The notes under the pieces are model-generated. The model had not been told where the DNA came from and did no database searches. It worked only from the letters and a program-made list of their open reading frames with translations. From Maratus speciosus (lineage: Eukaryota; Arthropoda; Arachnida; Araneae; Salticidae): DNA of 64,000 nucleotides. Where the stretch lies: NCBI GenBank assembly GCA_963932465.1, contig OZ010800.1:99653307-99717306 (forward strand). The letters run 5' to 3'. This document shows positions 1 through 11,395 of this stretch, one piece after another (within the stretch, counting starts at the first letter, position 1; every line of letters begins with the position of its first letter). Made by a program: the position numbers and the translations under genes.

Positions 1-570
1 CCGAATATGTCATCTGAATGACATTACACATCGCATCATTGGGAGGTTGGAAGAAGGTCGAAGTGTTACAGGTGTGGCAGAAGAGTTCGAGATCGCTCAC
101 AGCATCATTTTACGAGCCTGGTGTGCATTTCAAATGATGGGAAAAGTTCTCCAAGCATCCAGCTGTGGTCTCCCATGAGCAACAACAACGGCGGAAAAAC
201 GTTATACTGTCCTGCAGGCGAAAATAAACTGGCGGCGGATAGCTGGAGAAATTGCAAGGCAGATAAAGAAGACAACTGGACGCTGGATATCACAATTTAC
301 GGTGGCTAGGAGGCTGCACAGTGGTTGTCTATACGCAGGACGACCAGTACGGTGTATAACATTAACGCCTGCTCATCGTAGTCGCCGGTTTCTTTGGTGC
401 CAGAAGCACAAGAACTGGACACCATAGGAGTAGGGTCGAGTACTCTTTACGGATGAGAGTCGTATAGACTGACGAGCGATTCTGGACGTATACACATCTG
501 GATAGAGCAAGGAACGCGTAATCACTCCTTCAACATCATCAAAGGGACCATTTTGCGGGTGTCGGAGTTA
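1..570 (+). pseudogene. Tc1-like transposase, N-terminal half (decayed)
   Basis: Reading across frames gives the Tc1-type helix-turn-helix region near the window start (IIGRLEEGRSVTGVAEEF at about 35-95, then RAWCAFQ) and later the phrase RVLFTDESR at about 435-460, which carries the first catalytic Asp of the DDE/D domain. Several stops and frameshifts interrupt it, so no protein can be made. The 5' end of the element probably lies outside the window. The reading stops at GVGV near 570, exactly where the other half at 4008 resumes, so this and the 4008-4440 segment look like one gene split by an insertion. Family assignment rests on my recognition of the motifs. Confidence 0.8.
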
Positions 571-901
571 CCATAAAACGTGGTTAATCGGAACATTTTT
601 CAACTTTGACGTAAAAAAGTTCTTCCGACCAGCTCCGGGAGGAAGAAGTAGCTTTCATATTCATTATTTTTTAAAAGCCAGCTTATATTATTCAAACACA
701 CGGAGCTCAAATTAGTGGAACTCGATTATAGAAGACTAAATACAAATTTTTGTCAATATTGAATATGAATGAGAATTTCGCCAACTTAGTCAGCGTTATC
801 AAAGCTGTTTTTATTAAAGTGATTTATATTTTGTCGCCAAATTCTGTGATATCCCGAATTATATTAATAATTATATTAACCCGAAATATCGGTCATAGCC
901 C

Positions 902-2645
902 GCCATTTTAAAACAACATAATGGGTGCAACAAAGCTCACCAATGAACTTGGTCGAGACCTTAGCAATTCCTGTGCACATGCTTACTCATATCTAAATCG
1001 GTTGATATATACGAGTGCTGTTGCAAGAAAAAAATCAGATTTTTCAAAATGTCACACACATTCGAAATTCAAACTGCTATATCTCGGCCTTTTTTTAGAT
1101 AAAGGCAAAACAAAAAATGTTCCGGAATCTTTTGTAACAAGCTGAAATACATAAGGGAAAAATCTTTTTCAATTTCTAATTTTGTTTGCCTCATTTTAAA
1201 TTAAAATAGAAAAAAATATAATGACCGCCATTTTGAAACAAGATGGCGGATGATGTTGTCCAACGTACTCGATCGAGACATTGGTATGTACTATGTACAC
1301 AACAAGTTATATCCAAATCCGTTCATAAATACGCGTGTTATCGCGTGACAAAAATCAGATCGTTTCAAAATGTCAGCCACACTAGAATTTCGAAGTGCTA
1401 TAACTCAACCGTTTTTTAAGATATAGAGGAAACAAAAAATGCTCCGGAATCTTCGCATCAAGCTCAAACACATAAGAAAAAATCTTTTTGGATTTATAAT
1501 TTTTTGTACTTCATTTTAAATTTTAATTCTTTTTTAAATTTTAAATGGCCGACATTTTGAAACAGGATGGAGTATGAAGCTGGGCAACAAACTCGGTCGA
1601 GACATTGCTATGTACTGTGCACATGCCTTGTCACATCCAAATCTGTTCATAAAAAACGCATATTATCGCGTGACAAAAATCAGATCGTTTCAGAATGTCA
1701 GCCATGCTAGAAATTCAAAGTGCTATAACTCAGCCATTTTTCAAGACATAGACGAAACAAAAAATGCTCCGGAATCTTTGTATCAAGCTCAAAAACCTAA
1801 GGGAAAAATCTTTTTCAATTTCTAATTATTTTGTAGCTCACTTTTATGTTTATTTTTTTTTAAATGGCCGCCATTTTCAAACAAGGTGGCGGATGAGGGT
1901 GGCCAACGAACTCGGTCGAGACATTGAAATGTATTATGCACATTCTTTGTCACATCCAAATCGGTTCATAAATACGCGTATTATCGCGTGACAAATATCA
2001 GATCGTTTCAAAATGCGAGCCATGCTAGAAATTCAAAGTGCTATAACTCAGCCATTTTTTAAGATTTAGACGAAACAAAAAATGCTCCAGAATCTTTGTA
2101 TCAAGTCCAAATACATAAGAAAAAATATTTTTCAATGTCTAATATTTTTGTTCCTCATTTTATATTTTGATTTTTTAAATTTTTTTTTAAATGGCCGCCA
2201 TTTTAAACAAGATGGCGGATGAGGCTGGCCAACTAACTCGGCCGAGACATTGCTATGTACTATGCACATTGCTTGTCACATCCAAATCGGTTCATAAATA
2301 CGTGTATTATCGCGTGACAAAAATCAGATCGTTTCAAAATGTCAGCCATGCTAGCAACTCAAAGTGCTATAACTCAGCCATTATTTAAGGTATAGACGAA
2401 ACAAAAAATGCTCCAGAATCTTTGTATCAAGCCCAAACACATAAGAAAAAAAAATCTTTTTCAATGTCTCATTTTGTGCCTCATTTTAATTTTTTTTAAT
2501 TTTTTAAATGGCTGCCATTTTGAAACAAGATGGCGATGAAGCTGACCAACGAACTCGGTCGAAACATTGGTATGTACTGTGTACACCCGAAATTTTATTC
2601 AAATCGGTTCATAAATACAAGAGTTACAGTATGACAAAGATCAGA
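902..2645 (+). repeat. ~320-bp tandem array, five full units plus a partial
   Basis: Unit starts can be followed by the phrase CGCCATTTTGAAAC at about 902, 1226, 1549, 1869, 2196 and 2513, giving spacings of 317-327 bp. Each unit repeats 'ctcggtcgagacattg', 'atccaaatcggttcataaa', 'gtgctataactcagcc' and 'caaaaaatgctccgg'. Several units carry an AAGATGGCGG motif. The short open frames in the array (for example 1574-1825 and 2191-2388) are the same repeat read in frame and are not genes. The array ends in a TA microsatellite. Confidence 0.9.
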
Positions 2646-2672
2646 TATATATATATATATATATATATATAT
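2646..2672. repeat. (TA)n microsatellite
   Basis: About 13 uninterrupted TA dinucleotides terminate the ~320-bp array. Confidence 0.95.
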
Positions 2673-3182
2673 CAATTTTGAACGGAGGGTGGTTTCGGGG
2701 TCTGGGGGTCATGATCGGTGAAAATATACCAAAATTTTTCGGAATCGTTTTTCTCCTAACTCCAGCAATAGGTAGCATTTTGTAATGAAAGCTACCTAAA
2801 AATGGCAACTAACGATTTTTTATGTCTTTAATTTTTTGACTAGAAACTTCGGTATTGTTTTGTTCTTGAAAATTTAAGCAAAAACAAAACAATTTTTACA
2901 GTTTTTATGTATATTTTTTATTCTTTTAATAATGTTCAAATGTTATAATTTTTATTTGTTTCGATTCAAACTTTAATTGGGTTAATAAAAACAGGTAATA
3001 ATGATAAGCGATGAATAGGAACACTTTGTTACTATAAAATAAATCCTTTATTTAATATAAAAGTAAAGGTATGATTTTTCAGAAATTAGAAAACAACTTT
3101 GAACTCAAGAAAAATTAACATTAATTCTAAGAAAATGTATTTGAATTGAGAAAGATGAAATTTAATACAAACTGAATTCACT

Positions 3183-3420
3183 CATGTCCTTCAAAAATGT
3201 TATCATATCATTGAAACGAGCAGATGTTTGAATGTTGTCCTTTAGCTGAACTTCCTTTATGACATCTTCTGGAAAAAATGCTTCCTCCTCTTCCACCGTT
3301 TCTTAAAATATCCAAGTATGGGGGACCCTTTTGTAAAATTTTCCCACATAACCATCATCTTCTGGGTAGAGGACTTTGATCACATAGACTATGTATGACT
3401 TTTTCCATGCACTTTAACGA
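3183..3420 (-). pseudogene. Unclassified transposon protein, C-terminal fragment
   Basis: The minus strand reads SAWKKSYIVYVIKVLYPEDD and YVGKFYKRVPHTW, then after one stop an acidic stretch EEEEAFFPEDVIKEV. This resembles a small C-terminal domain found behind some arthropod DNA-transposon proteins, but I cannot name the family. It lies inside the 571-4007 insertion, so it may be the remnant of that element's own protein. No start or complete frame exists. Confidence 0.35.
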
Positions 3421-3582
3421 CAATTTCCTGGAGGATTTCCTGGAGAAAAGATGTTCGAAAGTTGTAGATTTTCTAGGATTCCAAAATCTGGGTCTTATTA
3501 CAATACATACTCATAGATATGTTTTCAGATATGACATGAAAAAATTATTTATTGAAGAATAAACCATGGCAGTAATCTGCTG

Positions 3583-3621
3583 GTGAATCGGAACAACAGT
3601 AGAAATGTGTTCCGATTCACA
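3583..3621. repeat. Hairpin copy of the terminal inverted-repeat motif
   Basis: GTGAATCGGAACA and its exact reverse complement TGTTCCGATTCAC flank a 12-base spacer. The same motif forms the ends of the 571-4007 insertion. It could be two abutting transposon ends or a subterminal binding site. Confidence 0.75.
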
Positions 3622-4007
3622 CCGTAATTATTAAACCTATGATGTTACAAAACATTTTTCACATTTTCATTATGTAGTTTTAGAAATACATAAAATCTAA
3701 TACAGCATATCGCTTAGAGATCTATTCTTAGTTTAAAAAACACTACTCTTAGGTTTAGAATATGAAAAAGTCTGTAGTTACATACAAAGTTTTCCAGATG
3801 TTGAAAATAGGAGGTTTTTGAGGATTCAATTGCAGTTTTTTATGTACCCGAGTCGTGGTGTCAGCATGACAAAACTGATTTTCCCAACACTTCATGATAT
3901 TACATTCTTTAAAAAATATCCTCACCAATATTTATTTTGAATTGATTGTATCACAGGGAAGTTTTGTTCCTGTTCATCCCGCTGTTCCTATTCACCTATT
4001 GTATTCC

Positions 4008-4440
4008 TATTGTTTGGGGCGGTATCATGCTTGGTAGCCGTACGAAGCTCCACGTCTTCCAAGGAAGTTCAGTCTATGGTGCAGTCTATAACGCAAAGAT
4101 TCTCTTCCTCACGTGCGTCTGTTTAGAGGGGCTTTGGTTTTAGCCTTCCTCTTAATGGACGACAACGCTCCCTCTCATCGTACAGCGGTGCCGAAGAGCT
4201 CTTGAAGAGTGAAGATATTCAACACATGGATTGGCCTGTAAAGTGTCTGGACCTAAATTCCATAGAACACGAGTGGGACCTTCTCGGGGGATGCTTGGCA
4301 GCAAGGGATCATGTGCCAGCGACGATTCTACAGCTGCAATTGGCGTTGCAAGAGGAATAGGACTCGATGCCTCTACAGCTCCTTGACAACCTCGTCCTCA
4401 GCATGGACATACGTTGAAAATCCTGAATCGTAGTTAGGGG
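4008..4440 (+). pseudogene. Tc1-like transposase, C-terminal half (decayed)
   Basis: The segment begins VWGGIMLGSRTKLHVF and continues through frameshifts to MDDNAPSHRT (second catalytic Asp), then SEDIQHMDWP, LDLNSIEHEWDLLG (the conserved C-terminal acidic region) and ...DNLVLSMD. This order is the normal Tc1 order and picks up precisely where the fragment ending at 570 stops. An AATAAA at about 4538 may be the old polyadenylation signal. The 3' terminus of the element is not obvious but should lie before about 4730. Confidence 0.85.
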
Positions 4441-4729
4441 TGAGTATATATCTATTAGAGACTGAATTTTTTCTGCCATGGACTTGTAAGATGGACGTTT
4501 CTGTCTTCTTAGCAGTTGTGACCCAAGTGACATTTTCAATAAAAGACTTTTGTATACTTTTGATTCCTTGTTTAGATGGTTTTTATCACTTGCCCCATAT
4601 TTTCACATCGTGGAGATCTTATGGTATGATTTTGATCGATGTGGAAAACTTCTGCGCGACGTTACATTTGAAAAACTCTCTCGTCCTTAATTTATGCACA
4701 TCAGTATACATTTATACTGAATGATTTAT

Positions 4730-5150
4730 GCTTAACGTAAAATCTACCTTTTGGTTTTATTGCAATACATAAAATTGAAAATGGAAAATTATCACAAATT
4801 GGAAGTAGGGGTGATATTAGGGGTGTATATTAACCTTAAACAATACATAATGGATGTTTGCAATAATATTAGTGAATAAAAAATCAATCAAATTTCAGAA
4901 GCTGTATTACACAAGTGAGCTTATGTATTGAATTATACTATTAGGGTGAGATTATCTTAAGCATTTGCTAATTTTGTCCATTTTCTATTTAGAACCCGCA
5001 AAAAATCTCCCAAACAGTTTATTTGTAGCCAGTATGATTTTAATGGTGTTGTTTATGACTGCCAATTATCTGCAGGAGGGATATTGGCCCGAAAGGTGTG
5101 CGACCGCCGTGGGGGTCTTTCTAAGAGAACCTAACACGTATTCACTTTAA
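4730..5150. other. AT-rich spacer, nothing recognised
   Basis: No coding similarity or repeat structure is visible. Short open frames here look random. Confidence 0.5.
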
Positions 5151-5162
5151 AAATCTAATGTT

Positions 5163-5280
5163 CGAATAAAACCACGGAAAACTCCGACTGATTATTCTGG
5201 CGGGCTGGATTAGGTTCGAACCGAGCACCTCCGTGCGCCATCTTTGAGAGCAGAACTTCTCAGCCACTGGTTGGCCGACA
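5163..5280 (-). repeat. tRNA-derived SINE-like relic
   Basis: On the minus strand TGGCTGAGAAG (5266-5256) resembles a Pol III A box and GGTTCGAACC (5222-5213) is a near-perfect B box, at tRNA-like spacing. Downstream comes 'ggagttttccgtggtttta' (about 5182-5164), a tail type I associate with arthropod tRNA-derived SINEs. The fold is not a functional tRNA. No poly-A tail or target duplication was identified. Confidence 0.55.
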
Positions 5281-5439
5281 GTATGATTCATGTATTTGTT
5301 TTCAAAAGACATACTTTGTGAATTCTTTGTAAATTGCATTTTTTAATGTTTCTATTATTTAATTTTAGAGCGCCCGGAAATTTTACTGAGGCAATAGAAA
5401 AATATTCTACACGAGAATTCTAATTTTAAACTTTTAAAC

Positions 5440-6179
5440 TTAGGGGGTCTTGTACCTTTTAAACGCGTCGAAAATTAACGAAAAGCTTCAAAGTTTGAAT
5501 TAGTCTATCTCCAAAGCCTTTTTATGTATAAACAAGAAATTTTGGATATTGATTAAACAGATTGTGCTTTGTAATATGCTACCATTAGAAATTTATTAAA
5601 CCTTTACAGAATTTGTGTATTGTTGAAATCAAAATAGCTCTTTTTTTACCCCATAAGTCATTGCGCGCATGATATCGTGAGAAAGTATATATGGATTGGC
5701 ATGAAATTTGTTAAAAATACTAAACATATATGTGTGTTTAAAATGATCTACTCTTAGGCTAAAATTATTTCATTAACTATATAGAAAAAATATTTTCATA
5801 AAAAAAAAAAAAATGTATTTTTAATGAATAAAAATAGTCATAACTAAAAATATTACCATTGTAAATACTTAAAAGTAGATCATTTTAAACACAAACATTT
5901 GTTTAGTATATTTACCAAATTTCATGATAATCCATACATACTTTCTCAAGATATCATGCGCGCAATGACTTATGGGGTAAAAAAAAGAGCTATTTTGATT
6001 TCAACAAAACACAAATTCTGTAAAGGGTTAATAAATTTCTTTTGGTAGTATATAACAAAGCATAATCTGTTTAATCAATATCCAAAATTTCATGTTTATA
6101 CATGAAAAGGTTTTGAAGATAGACTAATTCAAACTTTGAAATTTTTCGTTAAATTCCGTCGCGTTTAAAAGACCCCTTA
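5440..6179. mobile_element. 740-bp foldback (palindromic) element
   Basis: Two arms of roughly 310 bp are inverted copies. The left arm starts TTAGGGGGTCTT and the right arm ends GACCCCTTAA. Matching landmarks include 'ataagtcattgcgcgcatgatatc' split across both arms (about 5660 and 5960) and 'gattaaacagatt' (5553; inverted at 6067). The centre is an A-run with about 100 unmatched bases. It has no open frame, so it is non-autonomous. Confidence 0.85.
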
Positions 6180-6630
6180 ATTATTTCTGAGCTGTACATT
6201 TTTTACTAATTTTATGCAGAAATTTTTGGTTCGGATGTACATTTATACATATTGTCGCAGTCGAATTGACTCTTGCTAGGAGCATAGTGTTGAATTGCAT
6301 GTGTTACATCACCTGATGTCTGTCAGTCAATAAGTTACCTACATGTGATTGTAATGAAAATTTTCCCACTTTTCCGTAATAACGCTATCGTCAATTTGCA
6401 TCTCATTATTATTTTTTAAGATGACATTGAGTTTTTAATATCGTGTGATTTTTTTTTAAAGTCAGCTCAAATATTTTATAATTATTCAAATTTTCAAATA
6501 TTTATATATTAAAGAGTACATCAAATGTATAAATTTTAATTTTTTTAATAAATTCAATGATTCCTTTATCCCCAAAAATGCCTTTATATATTTCGCATGC
6601 CTTGTTCGAGACAGGATGTATTTTACTATA
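6180..6630. other. AT-rich spacer, nothing recognised
   Basis: No recognisable coding, RNA or repeat features apart from short homopolymer runs. Confidence 0.5.
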
Positions 6631-6846
6631 CACTATAGCAAAAAATCCGTAATTCTACAAATATAAAGTTACAGAAATCTGTATGCTTACTAAAATTTTA
6701 TCTGTACACTGTACAAAAAAAGATGTAAATCTAAAAAAACTAGTTTTTGTAAAGCTACAGAAATCTGTGGCTTTATAAAAGAATCTACTAAAATTTCAGT
6801 AATCTTACTAAAAATTTAGTAACATTACAGATTTTTTTTTACAGTG
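6631..6846. mobile_element. CACTG-type MITE, ~216 bp
   Basis: The left end CACTATAGCAAAAAATCCG and the right end (minus strand) CACTGTAAAAAAAAAATCTG are imperfect inverted repeats, each flanked by TA. Internal motifs 'ttacagaaatctgt' and 'tactaaaattt' recur in both orientations. A second CACTGTACAAAAAAAG at 6703 suggests an internal duplication or a nested end. Confidence 0.65.
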
Positions 6847-7324
6847 TAGAACGTACAAATTACAAATACTTTTTCCAAAAAATGTTCCAAAAGGGTTTCG
6901 AAAAAAAAATCTCAAAGGATTTTTTGTAATTAAAACTATAAAAAAAGAGATCAAATATACTACTATACATAAAAGAAAACAAATCTTCATTCCTTATGAA
7001 TTTCTTTCAATAAATAATTTCATAAAAAATACGTTATTGAGTTTGATATCAGCAATTAGTTATATTATTTTTTTACATATACAGTGATACCCAAGTTTAA
7101 CGTAACCTGTAATTAATGCTTTATCGCATATAACGTCATTATTCAGTAGTCCCACTCAATTTCCTATACTCGTAATGTTAAAAAACCTGGATTTAACGTT
7201 ATCCATTTTCCAAAATTTCCCACATTTAGCATATTTTCAGCGAGGAAAAACTCCAGGAAAATTTTCTAAAATAGAAGTTCAGTTGAAAAAACTTCAATAC
7301 ATGCTTGCAAAACTCAGTATGATA

Positions 7325-7358
<34 letters not shown>

Positions 7359-8049
7359 TCAACTGCTCACCACTCTCTCTTAAATGCGTGCGCTTTTTAT
7401 TTGATTGGATTTTGCTTGCTAGAGTTTAGAAACAGGGAAACTCGGCTCACGAACAACCAGTAAGGGTTTTCTAATGTTAAAATATCGCCAACGTAATCAT
7501 AAATTGCTAACATTTTTCTGTAGCAAAATAATTTGAAAAAATTCATAACTCTTTTATCATTTTGTTCTTTTTAAAATTAATTTAACCTATTAAAAGTTTT
7601 AATTAACTTTTTCTTTTACTGTGAAAAGTTTTAAATAAAAAATAGTAAAATTTATCATTCATAAGTGACTTAAAATAATAATCACAGGAACTAAGATATT
7701 TTAATCATGAGGGTTGGGTGGAGCAGAACGCCCTGATTTTTCCATGAAGGTCAATTTTTAGTTTAGTTTTAGTTTTTACGTTTATGAATATAAAAACTAT
7801 CTTAAACCAGTGTTAACGGAGGTCAGAGCAGACCACCACCACCTGATGAAGAAAAGATTATTGTCTTAAATTACTTTTTATTTCAAAGATGTGTAGAAAT
7901 GTTTTTAGTGTTTAATTATTTTAACTTGTTAAATTTATTTATTTCTATTTGTGCTGGTGCATTTAAAAGAAATGTCTTGTATTGGAAATTCTGGTTTTAA
8001 AAATTTGATGCACGCTGTAAAATCCTGACTTTTTGAGGAATTAGAAATT

Positions 8050-9294
8050 TTACTTTTTCAATGGTCCAACGAAGTTCGTCCAACAAACATTCCTATAAAT
8101 GGCCCCATTTTGAAAGAGATAGCAATATAAATCGCTTTTTAATTAGAAATTCAAGAATTTACCTCTTCAAACTGGTGTATTGACAGCTTCAAAAAGCGAC
8201 ACAATTTATCCTACAAGTCTTGGACTTAGCAATGTGGCTTGGACCCGCCTTGGAAAGTCCATTTGTGGCGGGTCTGCTGGCGTCGATCCTGAGACTGTCC
8301 AAGAGTGGATCGAGAACACATTGCAGTCTTTGATACAAGAATAGTCTAGAAAAGACATTGGCAATGCTGACGAGATAGGATCGTTTTACAATCTTCTTCC
8401 TTATAAGACTTTTGCAGTAAATGGCGAAAACTGCTAAGGTGTGAAACTATCCAAATAACGACTGACTCTATTGTTATGCTCGAATTCAGAAGGGTGTGAA
8501 ATGATAATACCATTAGTTGTTGGATAATCAAGAAAAAACGAGGTTCTTCAAGGATGTAAAAACTTTCCTATTGAATATAAATCAAACCTAAAATTTTGGA
8601 TGACAAGAACACATTTTGAAAATTTTCTTCGCAAATTTGACGTACAAATGTGCTTACAGAAACGTAAGATTATTTTGCCTGTTGATCGATGTCCAGCCTA
8701 AGTTTTACATTTACGCAAATTGGACATACAAATGTGCTTACAGAAACGTAAGAGTATTTTTCCTGTTGATCGATATCCAGCCCAAGTTTTACATTTAAAG
8801 TTACAAAATGTGCGAAAAGAATATTTCCTTGCCAATTGCACTATAATAGTTAAGTTCAAATTTGTGACTCGGTGATCATTTGATTGTTCAAAGTACACTA
8901 CAGAAATCAACATAAATATATTCTTATTGTAGAATCTTGAATCAGGAAAATATCTATAAACATTACAGAAGCTCTTCATATGATTTATTCATCATGGGAG
9001 AAAGCCGGGAAAAAATGTATATCAAGTTCTTTTGCAAAACATGGTTTTACGGAGAACAGAGATGATAAAGAGCACTAGGAGAGAGAAAATGAAGATTCTC
9101 ATGAAATGGGTGATTTTTTGTCTTTCTCAGATATAAATCACGAGTATTATCTCGCTTGTTATTCAATCATCGTGACGTCAGATATCCCAATTCTACGTGA
9201 TATTATAGGCTCAGAATCGATAGCCCGGATAATGATAAGGATGGTGATCAGAAACATGGAAGGCATTCTGCTACCGAAGCCATTCACGCTTTGA
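8050..9294 (+). pseudogene. Tigger/pogo-like transposase relic
   Basis: Read across frames, an upstream CENP-B/Tc5-type DNA-binding region appears (QWSNEVRPTNIPINGP, then SFKKRHN near 8180-8200). The DDE core follows: DIGNADEIGSFYNLLPYKTF at about 8353-8412, LLLCSNSEGCEMIIPLVVG, RKPRCFKDVKTFPIEYKSN, and RKIILPVDRCPA at about 8664-8700, where the usual catalytic VDNC is VDRC. Stops and shifts are frequent. The section holding the second catalytic Asp is duplicated in tandem, which no working copy would have. Confidence 0.85.
8631..8798 (+). repeat. 84-bp tandem duplication inside Tigger catalytic domain
   Basis: 8631-8714 and 8715-8798 are near-identical, each containing 'acaaatgtgcttacagaaac' and 'cctgttgatcgat', with a few substitutions. 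The duplication repeats the second catalytic segment of the transposase. Confidence 0.9.
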
Positions 9295-9618
9295 AAATAG
9301 TGAAAACGTTTCTTTCAAATAGTGAAGGCCAAGAGAAAAGTTTGCAAAAAAAATTATATATGTTGAGACTGCGATCTGTGATGTAGCTGCTAAAAAATTG
9401 ACCATGAGTAAAATCACAGATTTTTTTTTTTTTTTTTTATAATTTAGAAATCTTTTCTAAACCACTATGTAAATGAGGAAATAAAATGAATCTCACCTAA
9501 ATTAACCTTTATTTTATAATCAGGATTTTGTTTTGTCTTAAACTAATTTAACGTTTTCCCGGATATAACATCATTTCTTTGTGGTACCTGAAAAACGTTA
9601 AATCAGGCCTTCACAGTA

Positions 9619-11390
9619 TTAAATTCTCCTGTTACGTATTTAATATGATAACTTGTATATAAAAAACAATATTTTAAGAAATATTTATTTATTTCCGATT
9701 TTAGGCCAGCAAGTTTAACCCTTTATATACTGAATAATAAATTCATGAAAATTTTATCTTCTAAAGCATTTTTCGGGTATTTTTGAAACTACATAAGAAG
9801 ATTTACGTAATTATTTAATATATTTTAGAAGGATTTTAGAAGGATTCATTAAATGTGAATTTATAGGGATTTTGTGTACTATTTATAACCGCACTCAAAT
9901 CTTTTATTTTAAATATTTTTCTTTGTATGTTGTAGAATTAGAAAATGTACTATTATAATGTTCTTACAATAGAAATATAGAAATATTTCAGAACTGAAAA
10001 GTTCCCTCCCCTCCTCCCCAATGCCAAGAAAGTTGAAAGGATGCAAAGGCAAAAGTAATCGTCCTTTCAAAAATATTTTTGCATTGTGTAACCAATAATG
10101 CTTTTCGAAAATGATAAAGTAATGCATCTATAACTCATTTTAAACAGTGTTAACACTAATTGATGTGTTAAACGAATTTTATGACAAGTTATTTTAATGG
10201 TACTTATAAGTAGCGTCAGTAGATAAAGGGTTAAAGTTAAGAAAGTCACTCTAGACTTTCATACTATTATGCTATATTTCAGTAACGATTTCTACTTACC
10301 TAGTTTTTGAGAAATATACCAAAAAAACCCCTGCCTGCTTATACCTGGATGCGACTTCTACCAAGAACCAAGATCCTTGAAATGTGACAGGAAGGAAGTT
10401 CTTATTGCAAATGTAAAACTAAAATTTCGAAAGTCATGCATTTATACAACTATGTAGATTGATTAGAAAAACTTGCCAAATAGGAACCATTAGCTTTAGT
10501 CCCGATTATAGACATTCACGAGTTTATCGCGTAATAAATCGATACAGAATTTTAAATAAATAGTTTTAATTTTCCCCAAACTACAAGTACTATAATACAA
10601 TCTTTTCGGCCAAAATTCCATATTCTGGGTCAAAGGGAAGTATCCTAAAATTATACTCTAAAAACTTTTAGTGCACTTCCCATTCACATTTTATATTTAA
10701 ATTTTGAAGAAAAAAAGTAATATACCACATATAAAGGGATAAATACGAAAATCATTAATTTGATTTCTGTACCAATTTATTACGTAAATTTTCCATTACC
10801 AGTAGATATCCATAAATGCTGTTATAAGAAAGTAATTTTTTATTGCATTAAGGTAGAAGAGCGAAATTTTTACACAACAATGGGATCATGAACCTTTTTA
10901 TTAAATATTAATTTCAACTTAATAACAGACAATCCCTTGTACATTACCCATAAGACTATTGCAAACAATCTAGTTCAATACAAGAACAGCTATTATACTA
11001 TACTGCTCAATGTAAAATAAAGTTTATGTCCCTTGAGGAAAAAAGGCTTAATTTACTAATGCATAGACCAAGATGCGAATTCCTTCTCTGTTACCAAGTG
11101 TTCCGAATTTAGGGGATTCTTTTATTAAGATATCTAAAACTATTTTTTAATATTAAACTTCGTTTTATTTAATTGCAGTTTAATTAATTTAAATATTACT
11201 AATCGAAATTTTGGTAGCTATTCGAATAAAAAATTTTTCCCTAAAACGATCAACACTGTAACTTTTCTGTGATCTTGTATCCTTATTTGACTCATGTTTG
11301 TTTTACTGAAATAGAAAAGATAGACGAAAGTTGTCGTTTTTTTGACATATTCTACCTTTATTGCAATGTGTATGTTATAAAATCATTAAT
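9619..11390. other. AT-rich spacer, nothing recognised
   Basis: About 1.8 kb without coding similarity. The frames at 9909-10249 (minus) are short and of AT-biased composition. Left flank of the BEL/Pao insertion. Confidence 0.5.
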
Positions 11391-11395
11391 ATATG
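11391..11395. repeat. Target-site duplication ATATG (left)
   Basis: ATATG directly precedes the TGGATAG start of the left LTR and is repeated at 16953-16957 directly after the CCA end of the right LTR. Five-base duplications are normal for BEL/Pao. Confidence 0.85.

Larger units (their letters stand above)
571..4007. mobile_element. TA-flanked DNA transposon inserted in Tc1 copy
   Basis: Removing 571-4007 and keeping one TA joins GGAGT-TA-TTGTTTGGGG and restores the Tc1 reading frame through the conserved VWGGI motif. The ends are imperfect inverted repeats whose best core is GGTTAATCGGAACA (582-595) against GGTGAATAGGAACA (minus strand, 3996-3983). Length is 3437 bp and the target duplication is TA. 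Inside are a ~320-bp tandem array, a TA microsatellite, a minus-strand protein fragment and a hairpin copy of the terminal motif. TA targeting fits the Tc1/mariner/pogo supergroup, but no transposase was recognised, so the superfamily is open. Confidence 0.7.
7082..9616 (+). mobile_element. Tigger/pogo-like DNA transposon (dead, near full length)
   Basis: TA-flanked (7080-7081 and 9617-9618) element of 2535 bp, a typical Tigger size. The left end CAGTGATACCCAAG...TTTAACG and the right end, read on the minus strand, CTGTGAAGGCCTGATTTAACG are terminal inverted repeats. The transposase relic runs from about 8050 to 9290. The N-terminal third is filled with T-runs and AT-rich sequence (7320-8040). 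The reading frame is broken many times, so the element is not autonomous. Confidence 0.85.

Noticed and set aside
2690..2760. G-rich segment 'gaacggagggtggtttcggg' as a coding remnant
   Set aside because: The minus-strand reading (IAGVRRKTIPKNFG) is short and not recognisable. It is more likely repeat sequence.
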